Shown here: positions 16,288-24,718 of the stretch, piece by piece
Layout: every line of letters starts with the position of its first letter
Numbering within the stretch: position 1 is the stretch's first letter
Source of the DNA: RUG191 sp045642225
GTDB lineage: Bacteria > Bacillota > Clostridia > Lachnospirales > Lachnospiraceae
Length of the DNA: 64,000 bases
Reading direction: 5' to 3'
Assembly: GCA_045642225.1 (NCBI GenBank)
Contig: JAZUIN010000127.1
Span: 7,631-71,630 of the forward strand
Position numbers and translations under genes: made by a program
Notes under the pieces: model-generated
Seen by the model: the letters and a program-made list of their open reading frames with translations, nothing else
What the model was told of the DNA's origin: nothing
The model's database searches: none

Positions 16288-16342
16288 AAAAAAATGGTTC
16301 TAAGCTTTACTTAAAAATGAAGCTTAAAAACCATTTGTTTTT
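16288..16342. terminator. Hairpin terminator between tpiA and the capA-like gene
   Basis: AAATGGTTCTAAGCTT (16292-16307) pairs imperfectly with AAGCTTAAAAACCATTT (16320-16336). A-rich and T-rich flanks on both sides make it active in either direction; for the minus strand it ends tpiA transcripts. The rest of the 320-bp gap (16146-16287) is AT-rich and holds the promoter region of the lipoprotein gene. Confidence 0.75.
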
Positions 16343-16353
16343 AGATATAAAAA

Positions 16354-16421
16354 TAGGCATAGTCGACAGCCTTTAAATTAAATCATCACAAAATAATACA
16401 AAAGGAATCGACCTATGCCTA
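16354..16421. other. Long-loop inverted repeat downstream of tpiA
   Basis: TAGGCATAGTCGA (16354-16366) and TCGACCTATGCCTA (16408-16421) are inverted repeats with one bulge around a 41-base loop. On the minus strand TTTTTA follows. It could be a second, long-loop terminator of tpiA or the footprint of a small mobile element. Confidence 0.6.
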
Positions 16422-16465
16422 ATACTTTTTCAAATCAAATATTAATATTTATTGCACGTCAAATA

Positions 16466-17209
16466 TTAATAGTTAACGATGTCACCAAAGTCAGCCTTAA
16501 GTGAAGCACCACCAACAAGACCACCATCAATGTCAGGCTTTGCAAATAATTCAGCTGCATTTCCTGCATTAACAGATCCGCCGTATTGAATTCTAATTGC
16601 TTCTGCTGTAGCTTCATCATAAACTTCAGCGATGCAATCACGAATAGCCTTACATACTTCTTCAGCTTGATCACTTGTAGCTGTCTCACCTGTACCGATT
16701 GCCCAAATTGGCTCGTAAGCGATTACTGCTGTTGCAGCATCACTAGCCTTAACATCTTGGAATGCAATCTTAATTTGCATACGAATCCAATCAATATAGA
16801 TTCCTTGCTTTCTTTGTGTAAGTGTCTCACCACAGCATACGATTGGAGTAATACCCTTCTCAAATGCCTTAAGAACCTTCTTGTTAACTGTTTCGTCTGT
16901 CTCAGCGAAGTACTCTCTTCTCTCAGAGTGACCAAGAACAACATACTTAACACCAGCGTCTACAAGCATATCTGGTGAAATTTCACCTGTGTAAGCACCC
17001 TTATCTTCAAAATACATGTTCTCTGCACCGATTTGGATGTTTGATCCCTTTGCTGCTTCCATAGCTGGGATAATGTCAATTGCTGGAACGCAGAATACTA
17101 CGTCTACATTGTCATTTGCTACAAGTGGCTTAAGCTCATTAACTAAAGCTACTGCTTCACTTGGAGTCTTATTCATTTTCCAGTTTCCTGCAACGATTGT
17201 CTTTCTCAT
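16466..17209 (-). CDS. tpiA: Triosephosphate isomerase
   Basis: 247 residues, a complete TIM barrel: AGNWKMNKTPSEA (catalytic Lys), LGHSERREYF (His), IAYEPIWAIGTGETAT (Glu) and IQYGGSVNAGN (phosphate loop). It interconverts dihydroxyacetone phosphate and glyceraldehyde 3-phosphate. It follows pgk by 110 bp that include a perfect 12-bp palindrome. AAGGAG lies at 17221-17226, before the ATG. Confidence 0.97.
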   Translation of the reverse strand: MRKTIVAGNWKMNKTPSEAVALVNELKPLVANDNVDVVFCVPAIDIIPAMEAAKGSNIQIGAENMYFEDKGAYTGEISPDMLVDAGVKYVVLGHSERREYFAETDETVNKKVLKAFEKGITPIVCCGETLTQRKQGIYIDWIRMQIKIAFQDVKASDAATAVIAYEPIWAIGTGETATSDQAEEVCKAIRDCIAEVYDEATAEAIRIQYGGSVNAGNAAELFAKPDIDGGLVGGASLKADFGDIVNY

Positions 17210-17279
17210 TGTAATAATCTCCTTCTTTATTGGGTTTTACCCATTATTATATTATAAGTCTAGAAACGACCTATATATT

Positions 17280-17304
17280 CTGGGAAATGTTTAACATTTC
17301 CCAG
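17280..17304. other. Perfect 12-bp palindrome between pgk and tpiA
   Basis: CTGGGAAATGTT-T-AACATTTCCCAG, 12-bp arms with a single central base. No U-tract follows on the minus strand. It may be a processing or stability element, a protein site, or a weak terminator. Confidence 0.6.
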
Positions 17305-17319
17305 ATAATTATTTAAATA

Positions 17320-18528
17320 TTATTTGTCGTTAGCGCAAACAACACCTGGAAGCTCTTTACCCTCTAAGAACTCTAGAGAAGCTCCACCACCAGTTGAAAT
17401 GTGTGACATCTTGCTTCCAAGACCCATTTGATTAACAGCTGCAGCAGAATCACCACCACCGATGATTGTTGTTGCATCACTTTCAGCAAGTGCTTCAGCT
17501 ACTGATAATGTACCCTTAGCCAATGATGGATTCTCGAATAATCCCATAGGTCCATTCCATACTACTGTCTTAGCATTCTTAACTTCGTTAGCATACATTT
17601 CAGCAGTCTTAGGTCCAATGTCGCAACCTTCTTCATCAGCTGGAATCTTATCAAAATCATATACAAATGTATCAATAGGAGCATCGATTGGATTTGGGAA
17701 CTCCTTAATTGTTGTTACATCGATTGGAAGAAGTAATTTCTTGCCATTCTTCTTAGCCTTTTCCATCATTTCCAAACAATAATCAAGCTTAGAATCGTCA
17801 CAAAGTGAAGTACCGATTTCATAACCTTGAGCCTTAAGGAATGAATATGCCATACCACCACCAATAATTAATGTATCACACTTCTCAAGAAGGTTATTGA
17901 TAACATTTAACTTATCAGCAATTTTGGCACCACCAAGAATTGCAACAAATGGTCTAGTTGGATTCTCAACTGCATTTCCTAAGAAATCGATTTCCTTTTG
18001 CATTAAATATCCAACAACTGCTGTATCAACTAATGAAGACACACCAACATTTGAGCAGTGAGCTCTATGTGCTGTACCAAAAGCATCATTAACAAATACG
18101 TCACACAAAGAAGCTAAATCCTTAGAGAATTCTTCACCGTTCTTAGTTTCTTCAATTCTGTAACGAGTATTCTGAAGAAGTACAACCTCTCCATCTTGCA
18201 TTGCAGCAACTGCAGCCTTAGCATTTTCGCCAACTACATTATCATCTGCAGCAAATTTAACTTCTTGTCCAAGAAGTTCTGAAAGTCTCTCTGCTACTGG
18301 AGCAAGTGAAAGCTCTGGCTTTGGCTCTCCCTTTGGCTTACCAAGATGTGAACAAAGAATAACCTTACCACCATCAGCAATTAACTTCTTAATTGTTGGT
18401 AATGCAGCAACAAGTCTATTCTCATCAGTGATTTTACCATCGATAATAGGTACATTGAAATCACATCTGCAAAGAACTCTTTGTCCCTTAACATTAATGT
18501 CATCTACTGATTTTTTATTTAATCCCAT
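17320..18528 (-). CDS. pgk: Phosphoglycerate kinase
   Basis: 402 residues. Motifs: RVLCRCDFNVPIIDGKITDE (substrate-binding N-domain), ILCSHLGKPKGEPKPE, GTAHRAHCSNVGV, AILGGAKIADKLNV, and the ATP-side IIGGGDSAAAVNQMG with STGGGASLEFLEG at the end. It makes ATP from 1,3-bisphosphoglycerate. gap lies upstream behind a strong terminator (18622-18653), so pgk-tpiA may be set at a lower level than gap by partial read-through. Confidence 0.97.
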   Translation of the reverse strand: MGLNKKSVDDINVKGQRVLCRCDFNVPIIDGKITDENRLVAALPTIKKLIADGGKVILCSHLGKPKGEPKPELSLAPVAERLSELLGQEVKFAADDNVVGENAKAAVAAMQDGEVVLLQNTRYRIEETKNGEEFSKDLASLCDVFVNDAFGTAHRAHCSNVGVSSLVDTAVVGYLMQKEIDFLGNAVENPTRPFVAILGGAKIADKLNVINNLLEKCDTLIIGGGMAYSFLKAQGYEIGTSLCDDSKLDYCLEMMEKAKKNGKKLLLPIDVTTIKEFPNPIDAPIDTFVYDFDKIPADEEGCDIGPKTAEMYANEVKNAKTVVWNGPMGLFENPSLAKGTLSVAEALAESDATTIIGGGDSAAAVNQMGLGSKMSHISTGGGASLEFLEGKELPGVVCANDK

Positions 18529-18621
18529 TTCTTATATCCTCCGTATATTTTAAATTTGTCTTTTTGTGGAAGATGCAATTCTCATCGAATCACATTTAAA
18601 ATGATAATCATACATTTATAC

Positions 18622-18653
18622 AAAAAAGGGTCCGGTCCATACAGGCCGGACCC
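18622..18653 (-). terminator. Strong terminator between gap and pgk
   Basis: Minus strand GGGTCCGGCC-TGTATG-GGACCGGACCC region followed by six T. It lies about 40 bp after the gap stop and 94 bp before the pgk start. Confidence 0.9.
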
Positions 18654-18694
18654 TCTAAGGTCATTTTAAATAAAAATGTATATGATTCAACTAA

Positions 18695-19696
18695 TTAGCA
18701 GTTCTCTGAGAAATACTTAATTGTACGAACCATTTGTGATGTATAAGAGTTCTCGTTATCATACCAAGAAACAACTTGTACTAAGTTATCTTCACCTACC
18801 ATTGTTTGTGTAGCATCGAAGATTGGACCATATGTAGATCCTACGATATCAGAAGAAACGATTTCTTCTTCGTTGTAACCAAATGATTCTGTTGAAGCAG
18901 CCTTCATTGCAGCATTGATTTCATCAACTGTAACTGACTTGTCAACTGTTGCAACTAAGATTGTTGTAGAACCTGTTGGTGTAGGAACACGTTGAGCAGA
19001 TCCGATTAACTTTCCATTTAACTCAGGGATAACAAGACCGATAGCCTTTGCAGCACCTGTTGAGTTAGGAACGATATTTACAGCACCTGCACGTGAACGA
19101 CGAAGGTCACCCTTTCTTTGAGGACCATCTAAGATCATTTGATCACCTGTGTAAGCGTGAATTGTGCTCATGATACCAGACTTAATTCCAGCAAGGTCGT
19201 TAAGAGCCTTAGCCATTGGAGCTAAGCAGTTTGTTGTACATGAAGCAGCTGAGATGATGTTATCATCCTTTGTAAGTGTCTCATGGTTAACATTGTATAC
19301 GATTGTAGGAAGATCATTACCAGCTGGTGCTGAGATAACAACCTTACGTGCTCCAGCGTTGATATGAGCTTGAGCCTTTTCCTTTGATGTATAGAAACCT
19401 GAGCACTCAAGTACTACGTCTACATTTAAATCTCCCCATGAGCAATTGTTTGCATCTGGGAATGCATAAATTTTGATTTCTTGACCATCAACTGTGATAG
19501 AATCTTCTGAAGCTGAAACTGTATCAGCTAAAGCGTACTTACCTTGTGATGAATCATACTTTAATAAATGTGCAAGCATCTTAGGGCTTGTTAAGTCGTT
19601 GATTGCAACTACTTCATAACCTTCTGCTCCAAACATTTGTCTGAATGCAAGACGTCCAATACGTCCGAATCCATTAATAGCTACTCTTACTGCCAT
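18695..19696 (-). CDS. gap: Glyceraldehyde-3-phosphate dehydrogenase
   Basis: 333 residues. NAD-binding INGFGRIGRLAFRQMF at the start, catalytic Cys in SAASCTTNCLAPMAKALND at about 150, the sulfate-loop region GDLRRSRAGAVNIVPNSTGA and WYDNENSYTSQMVRTIKY at the end. It oxidises glyceraldehyde 3-phosphate with phosphate and NAD. It is the first gene of the glycolytic group with a near-consensus promoter and AGGAGG before the ATG. It is the reverse-strand neighbour of a 62-bp repeat array that lies just upstream of its promoter. Confidence 0.97.
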   Translation of the reverse strand: MAVRVAINGFGRIGRLAFRQMFGAEGYEVVAINDLTSPKMLAHLLKYDSSQGKYALADTVSASEDSITVDGQEIKIYAFPDANNCSWGDLNVDVVLECSGFYTSKEKAQAHINAGARKVVISAPAGNDLPTIVYNVNHETLTKDDNIISAASCTTNCLAPMAKALNDLAGIKSGIMSTIHAYTGDQMILDGPQRKGDLRRSRAGAVNIVPNSTGAAKAIGLVIPELNGKLIGSAQRVPTPTGSTTILVATVDKSVTVDEINAAMKAASTESFGYNEEEIVSSDIVGSTYGPIFDATQTMVGEDNLVQVVSWYDNENSYTSQMVRTIKYFSENC

Positions 19697-19760
19697 TTTA
19701 AATTCCTCCTAAAGACATAAAAATTTTTCTTTTTTCTGCATCTTTTCGATACTAGAGTAT

Positions 19761-19789
19761 ATTTTACTTTAAACTACAAGATATTTCAA
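19761..19789 (-). promoter_or_regulatory. Sigma-A promoter of gap
   Basis: Minus strand TTGAAA (19789-19784), 17-base spacer, TAAAAT (19766-19761). A leader of about 60 bases precedes the ATG at 19696. Confidence 0.8.
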
Positions 19790-19839
19790 GTAAATATTTA
19801 CATTTTGTTAATTATTTGACAAATTATTTTAATTTTGCT

Positions 19840-20037
19840 GTAAGGGGGTAATTTTCTTAATTATATCTGTGATTTTACCTCCTAATGTGAATTATTTGAG
19901 ATATAGGGAGTAATATTCTTCGAACTTCTTGTGATTTTACCTCCTGGTGTGAATTATTTGAGCTACAGGGAGTAATATTCTTCGGACTTCCTGTGATTTT
20001 ACCTCCTAGATTATCTATGAGAGCTGTTTGGAGGTAA
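19840..20037. repeat. 62-bp tandem repeats upstream of gap
   Basis: TGTGATTTTACCTCCT begins at 19868, 19930 and 19992, exactly 62 bp apart. The first two units are complete (TGTGAATTATTTGAG, AGGGAGTAATATTCTTC) and the third is partial; a diverged partial unit precedes them. On the minus strand each unit carries AGGAGGTAA and TTACTCCCT, which can fold into a hairpin of 7 pairs out of 8. A final GGAGGTAA at 20030-20037 (plus strand) inversely repeats the third unit. No reading frame spans the array. Confidence 0.85.
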
Positions 20038-20039
20038 TT

Positions 20040-20300
20040 AACATAGGAATATTAATATAGTTCAAGAAAAATCTAGATAAAAACCTACATTGAAGATATA
20101 ATCAATATATACTAGATATACGAACAGTTTACAAAAAAACAAAATACATACGAATTCAAAACAAAAAATACAATAATAAAAACCGTGTTATAAAAATCAA
20201 AATATAATTACATAACAAAAATAGATCATAAAAAAACAAAATACATATAATTATAAAATTGTAAATATAACACACATAAATTAACAAAATCGGTATTATA
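20040..20300. other. AT-rich gene-free stretch
   Basis: About 260 bp of very A-rich plus-strand sequence between the repeats and the PHP gene. AAAAAAACAAAATACATA occurs twice (about 20132 and 20230). TATAAT-like boxes occur near 20296. I see no gene or stable hairpin. Confidence 0.6.
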
Positions 20301-20312
20301 ATAAAGAAAACA

Positions 20313-21161
20313 ATGACGAAAGGAAACGATATTTCAAAATATCACATAAATATTATGAACAAACTATGGAATAATCACATGCATACAGAATTCTCAGGAG
20401 ATTCTACTACTCCAATGGAAGATATGATGAAAGCTTCATATGAAAGTAGTCTTATAGGTATAACATTTACAGACCATTTAGATCTTGATTATTATCATGA
20501 ACCACATCTATTTGATTTAGATATTGAAGCTTATAGAAAATGTTATGAAAAACTATTATTAACTAAGCCAGAGGATTTCCAAATGCTTTGGGGAATAGAA
20601 TTAGGTCTACAACCACATCTTGCAGACAACCACAAAGAAATTATATCTAAATATAACTTTGATTATATAATTGGTTCTTCACACCAGGTTGATAAAGAAG
20701 ACCCATATTACCCTGAATACTTTGAACGATTAGGAATCAAGGAAGGCGTCAGAAGATACTTCTCTTCTATCATCGAAAATATAAATTCCTTCAAAGATTT
20801 TGATGCATATGGTCATCTAGATTATATAATGAGATATTCCAAAGAGGCCCAAGCTACATTAACATACAGAGACTATGGAGATATTGTAGATGAGATATTA
20901 AATCTACTTATAAGAAACAATATAGCGTTAGAAATTAATACTGCGGCTTATAAATTTGGTTTATCAGAGCCTAACCCTGAAATAAACATCATAAAAAGAT
21001 ATAAAGAACTTGGAGGCAACTTAATCACCTTGGGTTCTGATGCACATGTAACTGAACATATACTTGTAGGATACGACAAAATCAAAGATGTATTATTATC
21101 TTGTGGTTTTGATGAATACGTAATATACAAAAACAGACAGCCTGTCTTCTTGCCACTATAA
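20313..21161 (+). CDS. PHP-domain phosphoesterase, HisJ (histidinol phosphatase) family
   Basis: 282 residues from the first ATG; a start at 20355 (MNKLWNNHMHTEFSGDS) fits the family better, and neither has a clear ribosome binding site. PHP metal ligands are visible: NHMHTEFSGDS, GITFTDHLDLDYY, WGIELGLQPH, IGSSHQVDKEDPYY, YGHLDYIMRYS and LGSDAHVTEHI. HisJ releases phosphate from histidinol phosphate, but no his genes are nearby and other PHP substrates are possible. It is alone on the plus strand, flanked on both sides by repeats. It ends before a bidirectional terminator. Confidence 0.85.
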   Translation: MTKGNDISKYHINIMNKLWNNHMHTEFSGDSTTPMEDMMKASYESSLIGITFTDHLDLDYYHEPHLFDLDIEAYRKCYEKLLLTKPEDFQMLWGIELGLQPHLADNHKEIISKYNFDYIIGSSHQVDKEDPYYPEYFERLGIKEGVRRYFSSIIENINSFKDFDAYGHLDYIMRYSKEAQATLTYRDYGDIVDEILNLLIRNNIALEINTAAYKFGLSEPNPEINIIKRYKELGGNLITLGSDAHVTEHILVGYDKIKDVLLSCGFDEYVIYKNRQPVFLPL

Positions 21162-21174
21162 TTATATAACTACA

Positions 21175-21294
21175 ATAGGATTATATTTTTTCAATTGGAT
21201 TTTGTTTTTGTATAGGATTATATTTTTACAATTAGATTTTTTTGTATAGGATTATATTTTTACAACTAGATTTTGTTTTTGTATAGGATTATAT
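21175..21294. repeat. Four short tandem repeats downstream of the PHP gene
   Basis: ATAGGATTATATT begins at 21175, 21212, 21246 and 21283 (spacing 37, 34, 37), with TTTACAA, TAGATTTT and GTTTTTGT in between. Non-coding. Confidence 0.85.
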
Positions 21295-21306
21295 TAACAC
21301 AACAAA

Positions 21307-21349
21307 AAATGTTGATTATATTAACACTAAATTAATATAATCAACATTT
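21307..21349. terminator. Bidirectional terminator between convergent genes
   Basis: AAATGTTGATTATATTAA and TTAATATAATCAACATTT are perfect 18-bp arms around a 7-base loop, with A-rich and T-rich sides. It ends the plus-strand PHP gene and the minus-strand thiol operon. Confidence 0.85.
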
Positions 21350-21351
21350 AA

Positions 21352-22113
21352 TTAAATATTAAGAGCTGCAAGAGCTGTAATATATTCTAATGTAGGTACA
21401 AATTCTGTAGTTTCCTCGTCTCCTACGTAAATCATTTCACCATTCTTGTACACCTTCAACGTACACATATCAAAATCAATCCATCCATCATTAAGCGGAG
21501 ATGTCGCAAACATAATACCGTCTTCAACCTCTTTTTGATATAAGGTACCATCCATATTCTTATGAATATAAAGTAACTCCCCATCAAAAATCATCAAATT
21601 AAGTTTATTTCTAGGCGATAAGATTTTTACAACATTTTCAACGGCTTGTATTCTCATCAAATCTGTAACCTGATTCTCAACTTCATACAGCTTATTAATA
21701 GATTCTATTAAATATAGAAAAATTCTTTCAGAATCAGTATCTCCCGCTTGAATGCTTAGATACTTCATCAAGTCACTGCTCGAGTAAATTGTGCCATTGT
21801 GTATAAGTGTCCAGGTTCTACCCGATATATCTTTACCTTGAAAAGGATGACAATTTTCGTATTTAATATTTCCTACTGTTGCTAATCTTATATGTGCCAA
21901 TGTAAGCTTTTGTTCTTCTATTGTTTGTAAAATGTTATGTAAAGCTTTACTTTCGTCTGCTTTAACGGACTCTTTGTTCATAATATAATGACTATCTTCT
22001 TCTCTAAGAATCCCCCATCCATGCGGATGCTTATTGCAATGACCAAAGAATTTCTCTAAATCATTTGAAATATTCTTTTTTCTACTCAAGCTAACACTAA
22101 ATAATTCACACAT
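21352..22113 (-). CDS. Class II glutamine amidotransferase-fold protein (EgtC/YafJ-like)
   Basis: The start is ATG at 22113, because the family needs Cys-2 as N-terminal nucleophile (MCELFSVSLS) and GGAGAAA precedes it; the longer frame from 22200 lies inside the upstream gene. 253 residues. Ntn-hydrolase motifs: HPHGWGILREED, LAHIRLATVG, ENCHPFQG, RTWTLIHNGTI and AGDTDSERIF. There is no synthetase partner domain. In ergothioneine synthesis EgtC, of this fold, removes a gamma-glutamyl group from the sulfur intermediate. The start overlaps the glutamate-cysteine ligase-like gene by 8 bp, so the two are translationally coupled. A gamma-glutamyl hydrolase or transferase role in a thiol pathway is inferred from context. 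Confidence 0.85.
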   Translation of the reverse strand: MCELFSVSLSRKKNISNDLEKFFGHCNKHPHGWGILREEDSHYIMNKESVKADESKALHNILQTIEEQKLTLAHIRLATVGNIKYENCHPFQGKDISGRTWTLIHNGTIYSSSDLMKYLSIQAGDTDSERIFLYLIESINKLYEVENQVTDLMRIQAVENVVKILSPRNKLNLMIFDGELLYIHKNMDGTLYQKEVEDGIMFATSPLNDGWIDFDMCTLKVYKNGEMIYVGDEETTEFVPTLEYITALAALNI

Positions 22114-23281
22114 TATTTTTCTCCAAACAATCTTCAAGCACTTTGTTATGAAAATCGCTAATATGCTTTTCATATATAATTTCAGCGTAACGATTTCCAT
22201 CTTCTAATTTATGTAATTGTTTATCAATAACAATTACTGCATCCATATCACTAGCAAAGAATTTACGCATTTCAATAAGAATCTGCTTGGCCTTATCCTT
22301 AATATCTACTCCATCAATTTTTATTCCAGACAAGTCATATCTCGCTGCTCTTTTGTGATAGTCTATAGCCTTTATTTGTTTTTCTTCATCAAAGTTAAAA
22401 TCTTCTTTAGTTGCAAAGAACAATAACATAAGATACGCAAAAGTTAAATCTTCCTTACATATTCCATCTTTTTCTAAAGGATTAATATCAAACATTCTTA
22501 ACTCAATATGATCAACACCATCTTTTCTTAATGTATCTAAGTTGTTAAGACCTTTTGATTTTATTCTAACTGGAAGATACAACTCACCCTCCGAAAATAA
22601 GATCCCCTTATTAATATACTCATTTATCCCATCACAATATTTATCTATACAAGTATAATCTAAAACAGGGACAAATTGATTCCAATAACCTTTATCTCCA
22701 CTTCTCATAGATGCATAGCCACTAAACTTGCTACCCTTAGCACCATCTTTTTCCAGTGATGCATCGAAAACCGGACTCGCTGCAGTCAAAAGTACCAACA
22801 ACCAACTATAAGACAGTGAATACTTCAAAAGTTTAAGATAAAATGCATTTTTATCTCCTATAATTCTGCTTTCATCAAATGACAAATTAAAGTGGATTCC
22901 AGAATAAGTCATAAGCCTTTTGCCATATCTTTGAAGCAATTTCATTCTATATAATTTTTTTGAAGATAAAGCCTCATCAAATTCTGCAACCTTTATCTCC
23001 ATTTCAGAATTTATATGTGGCGGGTTACTAGACATCCACATGACTTCTTGCATTTTTTCTAATTCTTTACTAGCAATGTCGGAAATATCAATCAAATTTT
23101 CTACTGCTTCGTCAATTGAACCGCACACTCGTGTTATTATCTCTAGCTGATTTTCACAAAAATCCTTTGATAAGCTTTCACTAGTAAAAGGATGTTTCGT
23201 ATCAGCCATTTTACCTTCTTTATCTACACGCATAGTTTCTCTTTCTATGCCAAACCTATCTATATATTTATTATCTCTCAT
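22106..23281 (-). CDS. GshA/GshF-type glutamate-cysteine ligase-like protein (short)
   Basis: 391 residues, against about 518 for E. coli GshA. The class I glutamate-cysteine ligase hallmarks are present: DRFGIERETMRVDKEGKMAD, then HPFTSESLSKDFCENQLEII (glutamate and metal site), MWMSSNPP, TYSGIHFNLSF, YASMRSGDKGYWN and GVDHIELRMFDINPLEKDGI. The enzyme family makes gamma-glutamylcysteine from glutamate, cysteine and ATP. It lacks the ATP-grasp extension of bifunctional GshF and no gshB is present. AAGGAAGA precedes the ATG. It is the second gamma-glutamyl ligase of this operon. Confidence 0.85.
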   Translation of the reverse strand: MRDNKYIDRFGIERETMRVDKEGKMADTKHPFTSESLSKDFCENQLEIITRVCGSIDEAVENLIDISDIASKELEKMQEVMWMSSNPPHINSEMEIKVAEFDEALSSKKLYRMKLLQRYGKRLMTYSGIHFNLSFDESRIIGDKNAFYLKLLKYSLSYSWLLVLLTAASPVFDASLEKDGAKGSKFSGYASMRSGDKGYWNQFVPVLDYTCIDKYCDGINEYINKGILFSEGELYLPVRIKSKGLNNLDTLRKDGVDHIELRMFDINPLEKDGICKEDLTFAYLMLLFFATKEDFNFDEEKQIKAIDYHKRAARYDLSGIKIDGVDIKDKAKQILIEMRKFFASDMDAVIVIDKQLHKLEDGNRYAEIIYEKHISDFHNKVLEDCLEKNNV

Positions 23282-23330
23282 AAATCTTCCTTAATTAATT
23301 ACATTTTCTCTAGGACATACCCTATTACCA

Positions 23331-24713
23331 TCACAGACTTGCATACATCTGTACGTAATCCCAAATACTTTGCCCATTTTCAATTCCAGCAATCATTTCC
23401 TTTGCAGGATTTGTAAGCTTTCTTGCTCTCTCATACAAAGGCTTCAACAATATTTCTTCTTGCATTCCTCGCTCACTTAGCCCTTCCTTGGAAATGTTAA
23501 GAATTGATATAAGCATATCTCTCAAAGCATTTTTATCTACAAACTCAGGAAGATTTCTTTTAGAAAACATTTTCTGTAACTCTTCAGTAGTATATCCAGA
23601 GGAGTATATTACTTTATCTTCATTCAAAAGCTTCTTAATCTTCGGCAAATTATTTATCAATCCCAAATGAAATGCAGCTACTGTCATACTATCGCCAATA
23701 GGCTGACAACATGTACTTCTAAATTCTATCGTTCCTCTAAATGTCAAATCTTCGAATTTGAAGGTTCTTAAATATTCAATATCAGCTTCTTCTGGTACAA
23801 ATTCTACCTTTTCATAATTCCCATTAACATTCCATTCACCTATTATTTTTTCTTTATTAAAATAATCTCTTATTGGAATAGGCGCAAAATTGATATATTT
23901 TCCATCTCTCATCACACAATAAATGCTTGTTGTAGAAATGTATGTCACAAGGTCTTCAACAGAACTTAACTGCTCCTCAAAGAAACCAATATTATGCTTA
24001 TTTACTCCATGCATACTATGTTCCCACAACATATTTCGCACCATAGTGCAATCTCGATATTCTTCCATATATGAATTCGCAAACAATAATGATTTATATG
24101 GCTCAAGTCTGCCAAAAACATTTATTGTATCAATTAAATCTTCATAATCCACATCAATTTGCACTTGAGAAGCACTAGTAAATGTTCCAAAATCCGCCCT
24201 ATCACTGAATTTCAACTCATAATCATTATAATTCTTGTACGAATGCAAAAAATGAAAAAGCATTCTATAACGCTCACTTTGTATTGGATTGTTGTGATTC
24301 ACATTATAATTTGGATTAACTCCCATTCCGGTTAATGTATAATTATATTGCGCAAAATAATCGTTTATAAATGTATAATAATTCTGGAAACGCTCCTTAA
24401 GCTCAAATAAATCGTTTCCCTTACCCATAGAAAGTTCAAGATTAGAGTATGAACAATCAAACGACAAATTATCTCCACTAACCTCATCTGTCAAAGAATA
24501 TATATATCCCTCGTCATCAATACCTACTGTTTCAAAATTAAATTTATCAATAAATTCTTTAACCATACTCTGACAAACAGCTTCATCAACGGCATTTCCA
24601 TCCAAATTAACTATAGGCATTTCAATCTCAACACCTACAACTTTATTTCTTTTCGCTTTAGTAGGCTCAATATATTTATTTAAAATTTTGTTTCTAATAT
24701 CTACATTAATCAT
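23331..24713 (-). CDS. GCS2/EgtA-type glutamate-cysteine ligase-like protein
   Basis: 460 residues. Features of the second, unrelated-in-sequence glutamate-cysteine ligase family: VVGVEIEMPIVNLDG (Glu ligands), FDCSYSNLELSMG, SASQVQIDVDYEDLIDTI, LEPYKSLLFANSYMEE and RGTIEFRSTCCQPIGDS. The start is four codons or so after the cysK stop and has only a weak ribosome binding site (GTGGA), so it is probably coupled. Finding two different ligase types side by side is odd: they may make different gamma-glutamyl products, or one may use another amino acid or amine. Confidence 0.8.
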   Translation of the reverse strand: MINVDIRNKILNKYIEPTKAKRNKVVGVEIEMPIVNLDGNAVDEAVCQSMVKEFIDKFNFETVGIDDEGYIYSLTDEVSGDNLSFDCSYSNLELSMGKGNDLFELKERFQNYYTFINDYFAQYNYTLTGMGVNPNYNVNHNNPIQSERYRMLFHFLHSYKNYNDYELKFSDRADFGTFTSASQVQIDVDYEDLIDTINVFGRLEPYKSLLFANSYMEEYRDCTMVRNMLWEHSMHGVNKHNIGFFEEQLSSVEDLVTYISTTSIYCVMRDGKYINFAPIPIRDYFNKEKIIGEWNVNGNYEKVEFVPEEADIEYLRTFKFEDLTFRGTIEFRSTCCQPIGDSMTVAAFHLGLINNLPKIKKLLNEDKVIYSSGYTTEELQKMFSKRNLPEFVDKNALRDMLISILNISKEGLSERGMQEEILLKPLYERARKLTNPAKEMIAGIENGQSIWDYVQMYASL

Positions 24714-24718
24714 ATAAC

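Noticed and set aside
19840..20037. CRISPR array
   Set aside because: The whole 62-bp unit is repeated without variable spacers, and no cas genes are present.
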